Source of the DNA: Agelaius tricolor
Lineage: Eukaryota; Chordata; Aves; Passeriformes; Icteridae
Assembly (NCBI GenBank): GCA_023055355.1
Contig: JALJCS010000054.1
Span: forward strand, 620,001-684,000
Length of the DNA stretch: 64,000 nucleotides
Direction of reading: 5' to 3'
Positions within the stretch are counted from its first letter, which is position 1; every line of letters starts with the position of its first letter. The translations under genes and the position numbers were made by a program. The notes beneath the pieces were generated by a model, which saw only the letters and a list, made by a program, of their open reading frames with translations, did no database searches and was not told the DNA's origin. Positions 23,430-45,200 of this stretch are shown piece after piece.

Positions 23430-24800
23430 GGGTTTAGGGCACAGCAAGGGGGTCCCCAAAGTGCCCCAAACCCTTCACTCTGGGGGTGCCCGGCCCCAAA
23501 CCCCCCCCCACCAAAATCCCTCCCGGCCGCCCTCCCCCCCCCCACCTGCTGCTCCCGGCGCTGTCGCTCCTCAAACCGGGACCGGCGGCTCCTCGGGGAC
23601 AAGCGGGGGGTCCCTCACGGCCCGAGGGGGGCTCGGTGACCCCCTGAGCACCCCCAGGGGCTTTTTTTGGGTGGGGGGATCGTTGTTTGCCGCACCCCCA
23701 GCCCGGCCTGTGCCTGCGAGATGCCGGATGCGTTCAGCCCATCGTTCTGCGGCGCTCAGGGTGGGGGCTCCGGCAGGTTTTGGGGGGCTCCGGGGGCAGC
23801 ACGATGGGGGGGGGGGGGGAGGGGGGACACCCCCGGTTTGGGCCGTGCCGAGGCCGGCGGAGGCTCCGGTGGCGCGGCGAGCGCAGGCGCCGAGCGGGAA
23901 GCGCTGCCCCTGCCGATGATGCCATAAAGAGATCCCGGAAGGTTATGGGGTCACGGGGGGGGATTTGGGGGAGCGCAGGGAACGGGGGGCCCGGGCAGTG
24001 GCGGGGGGACACTACACGGGACCCCTGTCACCCCCAAATCCCGGCGATGGGGCAGCAATGGATGGCTACGGGGGAGTGCGCTGGGGGGGCAGAGGGGGTG
24101 TCCCCACTGTAGGGACCCCCCCAGCCCTGCCCAGGGTCACCCCAGGGTCACCCCAGAGGGTTTGGGGGATCCTCATGGTGATGCTCGCACCCCCCAGCCC
24201 CGTCCTGGAGCCTCCCCGGGGGTGTCATGGGGACCCCCAGGAGCGGCTCAGCCCAGCCCCTCATTTGGAGAGGGAGACATGGTGGCATCAGAGCCCAGCA
24301 GGGCACAGCCCCCCCACCCTGCAGGACCACAAGGGGGTTCAGGGGGGGTCACCCCAACCCCTTTTTTGTACCCTACAACCCCCCAGTGCCCCCCCGGTTT
24401 CCCGTGGGACTCGGGGTGCCCCACGCCGCTGCCCCCCATCTCCTGGGGCTCAGGGGGTGCTGGCTCTGATGGTGCTGCCCGATCCCCCCGCCATGACCCC
24501 ATGGCCCCCCCAGACCCTCGCTCGGTGTCCCCAAAGCCCCAACACCCCCCAGTGCCCTCCGGACCGTCCCAGCGCACCCATGGTCCGGCACTTCCCGCAG
24601 CCCCCAGCCTGGCCATTGTCCCCAGGGTCCCCAGAACTGCGCAGACCCCCCCGGGTCCCTCATGGCCCAGCAGCCCCCAGAGCAGCGCCAGCGCTCTCGG
24701 GCCAGCCCCGCTGCAGGTCCCCATTGTCGCCGCTGTCCAAGAACCTCCCCGGTGTCCCCCCATTGTCACCGAGCCCCCTCCGCGTCCCCCCAGCCCCGCC
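23430..24800. other. GC-rich stretch without a recognised gene
   Basis: C/G-rich, CpG-containing DNA with open frames on both strands but no recognisable domain, no codon asymmetry I could trust and no repeat array. It could hold upstream exons of the NAT8-like gene or a short noncoding RNA. Nothing further can be supported. Confidence 0.4.
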
Positions 24801-25175
24801 CCCGCGCCGCCGATGAATCTCGCATCCTATTGGTCCGCGCCGCCGCCAGCAGCCAATAGGCGCCCAGAGATGAGGGGAGGGGCGGGACAAGCGTTCACAA
24901 GCGCATCGGGGGCGGGGCCAGGCGATCCAATGGGAAAAGGGGTCGGGGCCGTGCAGGAGCACTCGGCATCAGGAAAGGGGCGTGGACTGGTGGGCGTGGC
25001 TTGTGGTTATTGACTACTTATGCCACGGACAGGGGCGTGTCCTAATGGAGGCGCGGCTCGGTGCGGAATTTCTATTGGTCAGCAGCGAACGGGCGGGGCT
25101 TTACCGCGGCGGCGCTATTTATGCGCAAGGAATGGGCGTGGCCTGCTTAGGGGCGTGGCCTCGCTGAATTCCCAC
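24800..25175. promoter_or_regulatory. Putative CCAAT/TATA promoter and CpG island
   Basis: The stretch holds four CCAAT boxes in both orientations (near 24830, 24854, 24927 and 25073), several GGGCGTGG/CCACGCCC KLF-type boxes, and on the minus strand the TATA-like string GCATAAATAGCG at about 25110-25121. The density is well above that of surrounding repeats. With the minus-strand TATA box, transcription would start near 25080 and run toward the NAT8-like gene. Divergent or plus-strand transcription across the CPXM1 3' end is also possible. Confidence 0.55.
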
Positions 25176-25189
25176 GGTGGGGTCCGGGG

Positions 25190-25335
25190 CAGGATCGAGC
25201 CCCGGTCCCGGTCCCGTTCCCTTTCCCTTTCCCGGTCCCAGTTCTATTCCCGGTCCTGATCCTGTTCCCGGTCCCGTTCCCGTTCCTGATCCCGTTCCCT
25301 TTCCTGTTCCCGGTCCCGTTCCCGTTCCCTCCGCC
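25190..25335. repeat. GGTCCCGTTCCC-type simple tandem repeat
   Basis: 6-12 bp units of CCGGTCCCGTTCCC / CCTTTCCC lie between the 25.1 kb promoter and the CPXM1 polyadenylation signal. Confidence 0.8.
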
Positions 25336-25373
25336 GCTCCAGCCCCGCAGACTCGCAGCCGCAGCGCACCCAA

Positions 25374-25379
25374 ACTTTA
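25374..25379 (-). terminator. CPXM1: AGTAAA polyadenylation signal variant for CPXM1
   Basis: The minus strand reads CCAGTAAAGTTTGG, about 67 nt after the CPXM1 stop codon. AGTAAA is a known weak variant of the hexamer and no AATAAA lies closer, so the 3' UTR appears very short. Confidence 0.45.
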
Positions 25380-25445
25380 CTGGATCCGTCCCGCCCGTTC
25401 CTCCCGCGCCCCCCGGCCGAGCCCGCGGCCCCGGGGCCGCCCCGC

Positions 25446-38462
<13,017 letters not shown>

Positions 38463-38720
38463 GGCCGCGGCCCTGCCGGTCCCTGCCCGCTCCTGCCGGT
38501 CCCTGCCCCGCTCCTGGTCCCGGTCCCGGCCCCTCCCCGCCCTCCGCCCCCTCCCGCCCGGCCGCGACCCCCGCCCGCCTCCTGCCCGCCCCTGCCCGGG
38601 ACCCCCGGCCGTGCCCTGCCCGCCCCGCCCCGTTAAACGGCCCCGTTCCGCTCTCCCAGTCACCGGACCCCTCGAACGGGGGACACCGGGTCCCGCCCGC
38701 TCACCGGCGGGCCTTGACCT
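38463..38720 (-). promoter_or_regulatory. CPXM1: CpG-rich promoter/5' UTR region of CPXM1
   Basis: Directly upstream of the signal-peptide ATG the sequence is extremely C/G-rich with many CpGs, short CCGGTCCC repeats and GC boxes, and no TATA box. A start site within this stretch is likely but cannot be placed. The CPXM1 frame stays open upstream of the ATG only because of the GC bias; there is no better in-frame start. Confidence 0.5.
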
Positions 38721-39880
38721 GTGTCCCTGCCGCGTCCCCACCGTGTCCCCGCTGTCCCCAGCCCCCCGCAGTGTCCCCAGTGTCCCATCGTCGCTCGGGG
38801 CGTGGCCCGGGGGTCCGCGGGGGCTCCTCCCGCTGCAGCGGCGGCGGCGCCGGCCGAGCCCGGGGACCCGGGAGGTCCCGGAGCCGCCGCTGCGGGCGGA
38901 GCGGGGCCGAACCCGGCGGCTCGGGGCAGTCCCCGGCTCCTCGGGGGTGCCCCGGGTGGGACTCGGGGCGCGGGTCCGGGTCTGGGTCCTGCCTGTCCCC
39001 CGCACCCTGCGCGGGGTCTCACACGCGCTCGTTTTCCACCCCGAAAGAACTTTCCTGGCTTGACTTTCCCTTCTTTTATTGGGATTTCCCGCGGGCGCGG
39101 AGCGGGCAGGGCTGGGGCCATCCCTGTCCCTTGTCCTCATCCCTGTGCTGTCCCTGGGGGTGTCCCAGAGCCCTGCGGGGCCGAGGAGGGAGGGGGACAG
39201 GCCCTTCTGGCTCTGTGCACTGCTCCGGGATCCTCTGGGTCCCTCACCCGGGGATGCTCCTTCGCCATCCCGGGACAGCGGGGACAGCGGGGACGGAGCA
39301 TTCCGAGCCCGATTCCCAGGGCTGGACGCTGGGACGGGTTTTGTCCCGGGCTGAGGCAGCTCCTGCCTTCTGTCGAGGCTCTGGCCGTGCCTCAGGCCCC
39401 GTGACGGCTCTTTCGAGGTTTGCAGAATTCCCGGCCCCGCTCCTGGCGCCGTTCCCGGCCCCGATTCGCGCTGGCTCAGCACTTCCCGGGATGTCAGGAA
39501 TTTCCTGGTGCAGCGCCCGCGGCTGCCAGATCCCGCTCGGAGATGCCTTAAAGGCGCCGTGGCTTCTCCCGGCAGGAATCCTAGCGGGAAGCTGCTCTGG
39601 CTTCCCGCACCAGAGCGGGGTCGAAGCCACCGAGCAGTGCTGGGACAGTCCTGCCCCGCCCGTGTCACTGTCCCCGTGTCCCTGAGTCCTTCCCGCAGCC
39701 ATGGTCCCAAGGAGCCTCTCCCAGGCTGTGCTCCGGTCTGGGATCTCACACAGCCTGCATGAACCTCTCACGTTCTCACGGTGCCACTTCTCCAGGTGTC
39801 TCTGGGTGCCCCCAGTGTCCTTCCGGTGTCACCCGGGGGGGACAACCCCCCCGCGCACCCGGGTGTTGTGCGCGGCCAGG
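38720..39880. other. Unique intergenic sequence upstream of CPXM1
   Basis: Non-repetitive GC-rich DNA between CPXM1 and the heat-shock-element array. Open frames exist on both strands but none has a recognisable domain. Confidence 0.4.
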
Positions 39881-39891
39881 GCTGCAGCTCC

Positions 39892-39926
39892 AGAAGGTTC
39901 CAGAAGGTTCCAGAGGGTTCCAGAGG
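39892..39926. promoter_or_regulatory. Array of heat-shock elements (HSF binding site)
   Basis: Contiguous 5-bp modules alternate GAA and TTC: AGAAG-GTTCC-AGAAG-GTTCC-AGAGG-GTTCC-AGAGG. Four consecutive modules are perfect and three more differ at one base or less. Three modules suffice for an HSF trimer. It lies about 205 bp upstream of the strong-context ATG of the plus-strand repeat ORF and about 1.4 kb upstream of CPXM1. Confidence 0.6.
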
Positions 39927-40130
39927 GCCCCGTGGTTGCTGGGGTGCTGGGATGTCCCGCTGTGACACCGGAGCGGTGCCGTGCCCAGATCCCAGCGTGA
40001 GCCCAAAGGGTTCAGGCCCATTTCCAGGAGCAGCAGGTCCCGGATCCCTCTGGAGAATCCAAATCCCAACTCCCGGCTGGCCCAGGGGCTGTGGAGGCTC
40101 CGGTCCCAGGAGGGACAGGGGATGTTGGCC

Positions 40131-41375
40131 ATGGAGCAGGAGCAGTGGGAATTCTGCTGTCCCAGAGATCCACGGGGATCCCGAGGGTGTCCCCAAGGGA
40201 TGAGCCAGGACACGGCCCATGGATACAAAGATCTGTCCTGGTGGTTGGACTTCATCACCCAGGAGATGTCCCACATGGAAGAATTCATCGACCAGGAGCT
40301 GTGCCAGGAGAAAGCCAAGGGAGACCAGGAACTGTGCCAAGGGCAAGGCAACGGATGCGAGGATCCGTCCCAATGGGAGGAACTCACCAACCAAGAGCGG
40401 TGCCACGGGGAAGCCAGTGGATCCCAAGAGCGGTGCCAAGGGGAAGCCAGTGGATCCCAAGAGCGGTGCCAAGGGGAAGCCATCGGATACAAAAGTGTGT
40501 CCCAATGGGAAGATCTGATCAACCAGGAGATGTCCCAAATGGAAGAACTCTTCAACCAAGGGATGTCCCATATGGAAAACTTCATTGACCAAGAGCTGTG
40601 CCAAGGAAAAGCCAGGAGACACCAAGAATGGTGCCAAGGGAACGTCAAGGGATACAAAACTCTGCCCCAATGGAAAGACTTAATCCACCAGATGTCCCAA
40701 ATGGAGGAATCCATCAACCACAGGATGCCTCACATGGAAGAATTAATCAATCATGAGATGTCCCAAATGGAAGGATCCATCAACCAGGAGATGTCCCAAA
40801 TGGAGGAATCCATCAACCACAAGATGCCCCACATGGAAGAATTCACCAACAAAGAGATGTCCCAAAAGGAAGAATCCATCAACCAAGACCCATGCCAAGG
40901 AAAAGCCAAGAGACACCAAGAACGGCACCAAGGGAAAGTCAATGGATACAAAACTCTGTCCCAATGGGAGGACTTAATCCACCAGGAGATGTCCCAGATG
41001 GAAGAATTCATCAACCACGAGATGTCCCAGATGGAAGCATTCACTGATGAAGAGACCCGTGCCAAGGGGACACCGAGAGACCCCCAGAGCAGTGTCACGG
41101 GAATGTCAAGGGACACGAAACTCTGTCCCAGCGGGAAGACTTCACCAACCAAGAGACGTCCCAGTGGGAAAGACTTTCTTGACCAGGAGCTGTGCCCAGG
41201 GTCAGCCAACAGAGCAGGGGGCACATCCCCACCGCCGCCATCGGTGCCGGGGTCAGCGCCCTCCAGCCCTGCCCGTCCTGACCTCCAGGGCCCTTCCCAC
41301 ACGGAGCCTGGCACTGATCCCACCTTCGAGAAGTTCAGCATTCCCAGGGAGTTTAATCCGAGTTTCCCCTTCTGA
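40131..41375 (+). CDS. Unrecognised repeat-rich ORF (414 codons), possibly a new protein
   Basis: I do not recognise this frame. It starts at an ATG in strong context (GGCCATGG), although the frame is open from 39981, and ends in TGA at 41373. The product is charged and hydrophilic, rich in Glu, Gln, Met, His and Lys. It is built from an 11-residue unit (NQEMSQMEESI, variants INHKMPHMEEF) nested in a longer module with DQELCQGKAKRHQE and GYKTLSQWEDLI, repeated about 3.5 times; the pattern suggests amphipathic helices. From about 40200 to 41060 every length change between copies is a multiple of 3. After that the nucleotide repeat continues in another frame, so the C-terminal 100 residues are not repeat-like. 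No introns or nearby AATAAA were found, and the opposite strand is also open. It may be a gene or only a minisatellite. Confidence 0.35.
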   Translation: MEQEQWEFCCPRDPRGSRGCPQGMSQDTAHGYKDLSWWLDFITQEMSHMEEFIDQELCQEKAKGDQELCQGQGNGCEDPSQWEELTNQERCHGEASGSQERCQGEASGSQERCQGEAIGYKSVSQWEDLINQEMSQMEELFNQGMSHMENFIDQELCQGKARRHQEWCQGNVKGYKTLPQWKDLIHQMSQMEESINHRMPHMEELINHEMSQMEGSINQEMSQMEESINHKMPHMEEFTNKEMSQKEESINQDPCQGKAKRHQERHQGKVNGYKTLSQWEDLIHQEMSQMEEFINHEMSQMEAFTDEETRAKGTPRDPQSSVTGMSRDTKLCPSGKTSPTKRRPSGKDFLDQELCPGSANRAGGTSPPPPSVPGSAPSSPARPDLQGPSHTEPGTDPTFEKFSIPREFNPSFPF

Positions 41376-41631
41376 CTCACCTGGCTGAAATCCACGGGGA
41401 GAAATGGTTCCCATGTGCTCCCCAAAAAGGCAGGGGGTGCCCGTCCACGAGCAAAGGAATTAAAGGAATTAAAGGAATTAAAGGAATTAAAGGAATTCCT
41501 GAATTCCTGCGGCTCTGTTGGCTGCTAATGAGCCCCAGGAGGGGTTCAGTGCCCCAGAGGTGTCCCCAAGTTTGGAACGTCACCATGGAACTGAGGGGGC
41601 TGGGGGCAGGTTGGGTGCAGGGCAGGGACTC

Positions 41632-41870
41632 ATGGAATTGTTTGGGTTGGGAAAAACCCTCTGAGACCATCGAGTCCGGGCTTGCCAAGGCCACCACTGG
41701 CCGTGTCCCCAAGTGCCACATGCCCAGGGCTGGTAAATCCCCCCAGGGATGGGCACTGCACCCCTGCCAGGGCCGGACAGCCCTTTCCAAGGAGGAATTT
41801 CCCCAATATCCCACCTGGCCCAGCCTGAGGCCGTTCCCTGGGACCAGATCCCAACTCCTGGCTCCAAGAA
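41632..41870 (-). mobile_element. CR1-type LINE 3' fragment
   Basis: Begins CATGGAATTGTTTGGGTTGG and continues through ACCATCGAGTCCGGGCTTGC, the reverse complement of the CR1 3' end. Intergenic, downstream of ZNF638. Confidence 0.75.
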
Positions 41871-42082
41871 TCCAGGGAGTTGTGCAGAGCCTGAAGGTCC
41901 CCCCAATCCCCCTTTTCTCCAGGCCAAGCCCCTTTCCCAGCTCCCTCAGCTGCTCCTGGAGCTCCAGACCCTTCCCTTGACTCTCTCCATGGATCCCCTG
42001 GATCGCCAGTGTCACCCAGAGTCACCAAACCCCAAGGAATGACCCCAAACTCGAGCCCTGGGGTAACTATACAGTAAGAACA

Positions 42083-42088
42083 TTTATT
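42083..42088 (-). terminator. ZNF638: AATAAA polyadenylation signal of ZNF638
   Basis: The minus strand reads GGAAATAAATGTTC, about 200 nt after the ZNF638 stop. It is a canonical hexamer in otherwise unremarkable 3' UTR sequence. Confidence 0.75.
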
Positions 42089-42288
42089 TCCTGGAGACAC
42101 CTGGAACAGTCTCTCCCACGTCGGATGATCGGAGACACAATTCCAACCCTCTCCTGCTGCTTTGGGTTTGGTCTGTTCCCAGCTCCGATTTTTTACACCG
42201 TGGATGCTCCTTCCCGCCCCCGAATGACAAAGGAAATCCGAACACACAGAACTGACTGGCCCCGAAGTGTGGTTCCTGGGAAGCTCCA

Positions 42289-45200
42289 TCACCTGGAGCT
42301 CGGCTCCTCCCCGCCGCTTTCCTGCTGCTTGGCCATGAATTTCTGTGGAGAAGGGAGAAGAGATGGTGCTGCAGGGATATTCCGGGATTATCCCCTAAAA
42401 CCTGGGCCAGGAACACCCGGGCCAGGTTTAATCAGCTCCTCCCACGGCCAAGGTGGGATTTGTCCCATAAAAACCCCCAAATTCCACATGGGAAGCTCCT
42501 GAGGGGAACGTGGCCAAATCTCAGGGGGCAGGATCCCCCACAATCTGGGCATGGAATAAAAATATTCCATATTCCCACTGCATTCCCAAACTCCATCACA
42601 CGTGAACTCCCAGGGAATTCTCGGCACCCTGAATCCAAGGATTTGGGGGGATATTCCCGTTTTTCTGGTGGTACCTCCATGTTCTGCCGGTGCAGGGGGG
42701 TCCTGCAGTGGTTGATCATGGAGGGTTCGTCAGCGTAGAAGAGGGAGCAAATCTGGCAGAAGAATCCGGCCTTTGGGACCAGGATGTCCAGAGCTGAGGA
42801 TACACCACAGTCACCACACACAGCGCCCAGAAATATTCCAACCCCACCTTTCCTTTAGCCAAATCTGGGGGATCATCTGTGATTCCTCAGGGGGAAATTG
42901 CAGATATTTAACATTCCAAAAAAATCAGGTTTTTCACCCAAGCTGGTCCTTGCCCCACTTCAATCCACAGGTCATCTCCAGTTCCCATATACACACCATC
43001 TTCTGGGAATAAAGCAACCAATCTCATGGAAGTTGGAGCAGTTCCTGAAGGACTGGCCCCATGGAAAAGTGACCCATGTTGGAGCAACCTATTCCTGAAG
43101 GACTCGCCCCATGGAAAAGTGACCCACCTTCCCGAAGGATTAATCCCAGGGAAGAGTGACCCACACTGAAGCAGTTCCTGAAAAACTGACCCCATGGAAG
43201 TTGGAGCAGTTCCTGAAGAACTGATCCCATGGAAAAGTGATCCATGTTGGAGCAGCCTGTTCCTGAAGGATTGACCCCATGGAAGTTGGAACAATTCCTG
43301 AAGGAAAGACTCCATGGAAAAGTGACTCATGTTGGAGCAGCTCCTGAAGGACTGACCCCATGGATGTTGGACCAGTTCCTGAAGAACTGAGCCCACAGAA
43401 ATTGGAACAATTCCTGAAGGACTGACCCCATGGAAAAGTGACCCATGTTGGAGCAGCCTGTTCCTGAAGGATTGATTGATCCCATGGAAGAATGACCCAC
43501 ACTGGAGCAGTTCCTGAAGGAAAGACTCCATGGAAAAGTGACCTGTGCTGGAGCAGTTCCTGAAGAACTGAACCCATAGAAGTGGGAGCAGTTCCTGAAG
43601 GACTGATTCCATGGAAATTCAGGAAGCTCCTGAAGGACTGACCCCACAGAAGCTGGAGCAGCTCCTGAAGGATTGATCCCATGGAAAAAGGGACCCACAC
43701 TAGAGCAGCTCCTGAAGGAAAGACTCCATGGAAGTGACTCATGTTGGAGCAGTTCCTCAAGGACTGACCCCATGGAAGCTGGAACAATTCCTGACCTCAT
43801 GGAATTCACTACATCCCTACACCCTCATTTCACAGCCCTGGCAGCAATTCCCTCCTTTCCAGACACTGAATGTTGGGAATAAAACTCGCCAGAGGATGGG
43901 AACCCTCAGGAGACACCACACTGCACCCCACTAATAATCCATAATTCCACCTGGATTTGGAAATCTCCAGAAAAAAACTCTCCATGAGAGGCTTCTGAGT
44001 TTAACCAACTAGTTAAACGTGGATTTGGAAGAGCCAAGAAAAACCATGGATTCTGGGCCCTGCCTTTGAGGTTCTCTGTGGTGGTGAGGCACAGGAGGAG
44101 TTTTCAAACGGGCAGGACAGAATCTTCCAGCCAGGAAAACCTGGAGCATTTCAGGGGATTCCTTTGGATTTACCTTTGGGAGTGCTCTGCGTCTTGGGGA
44201 CACCTGGAAAAGTCGTTTTCTTCGGCTGAGACTTTGGTTCTGCATCTTCTGATCCCAGCTGAGCTGCTGGAGACAGAAATGCATGTTGGGATGGAATCAT
44301 GGAATCATGGAGTGATGGAATGGAATCATGGAACAGAACCATGGAGCGATGGAATGGAACCATGGAATGGTTTGGCTCGGGAGGCACCTAAGAGACATGG
44401 ACGGGGACACCTTCCACCAGCCCAGCTGGCTCCAAGCCTCGTCCAAGCCGGCCTTGATGTTCCTCACCTTTTGGCTTGGAGATTTCAGCCATTTCATCCT
44501 CTGGATTTGTATCTCCTAGAATTCCCATTTCTTCTGGTCCTGCAACAGCAACAATATCTTCGTCATCTTCATCCTCGGGCGGGTTCTTCCCTGGGAAAGT
44601 GTTTTCTTCTTCCTCATCGCCGACTTCGTCGACTGTAACAAAGTTTAGTTCCTCTTTGAGGTGGTTGAAGTCGGCCAGGAAATCATCCTCATCCTCGTTA
44701 ACCTCATCCAGAGTCACCAGAGGATTGTCCTCGTTGTCCTCCTGGATCTCATCCACGGTCACCAAGGCGTTGGGATCATCGGGCACCTGGGAGGCCGCGC
44801 CATCCCCGGGATTGGTTTTCCCCTCCTCGGCGGCGCTCAGCTCCGCGGGCTCGTTGAGGGGCAGCTCCTCCACCTCCCCAATCTCATCCACGGTCACCAA
44901 GGGCTCGGCCTTCAGATCCCGCTCCTCAAATTCCGCCCGGGGCCCATTCCCGTGGGAGCCCGGCTCCTCCTGCTCCGAGATCTCATCCAGCGTCAGCAGC
45001 GCCTGCGGATCCTTCACCGCTTCCGACAGCTCCTCCTCTTCCACCACCTCATCCACCACCACCAGGCCCTGGGGGTCGACGCCCGGCAGCGGCACCGGGG
45101 CGTCCTCCTCCTCCTCCCCGATCTCATCCAAGGTGACAAAGGACAGCTCACCTTCGGCTCCGCAACTCTTCCCTTTCCTCTTCTTGGGCGCCGGCTCCGA

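Noticed and set aside
23430..23605. Short minus-strand coding exon (RSRFEERQRREQQ)
   Set aside because: It has a donor-like end but no ATG and no recognised family. It could be 5' UTR and is too weak to call.
23965..25013. Plus-strand Pro-rich frames of ~283 codons
   Set aside because: No domain, no start context and two overlapping frames equally open. A transcription-factor gene such as EGR4 was considered because of 2p13 linkage, but no zinc-finger sequence is present.
38463..39749. N-terminal extension of CPXM1 of more than 400 codons
   Set aside because: The frame is open by GC bias only. The ATG at 38462 is followed at once by a textbook signal peptide, and nothing upstream is conserved.
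42908..43809. Minus-strand frame with repeated [12 protein letters not shown] motifs
   Set aside because: Lies wholly inside a ZNF638 intron between two confirmed phase-1 junctions; copies shift between all three frames, so no coding constraint.
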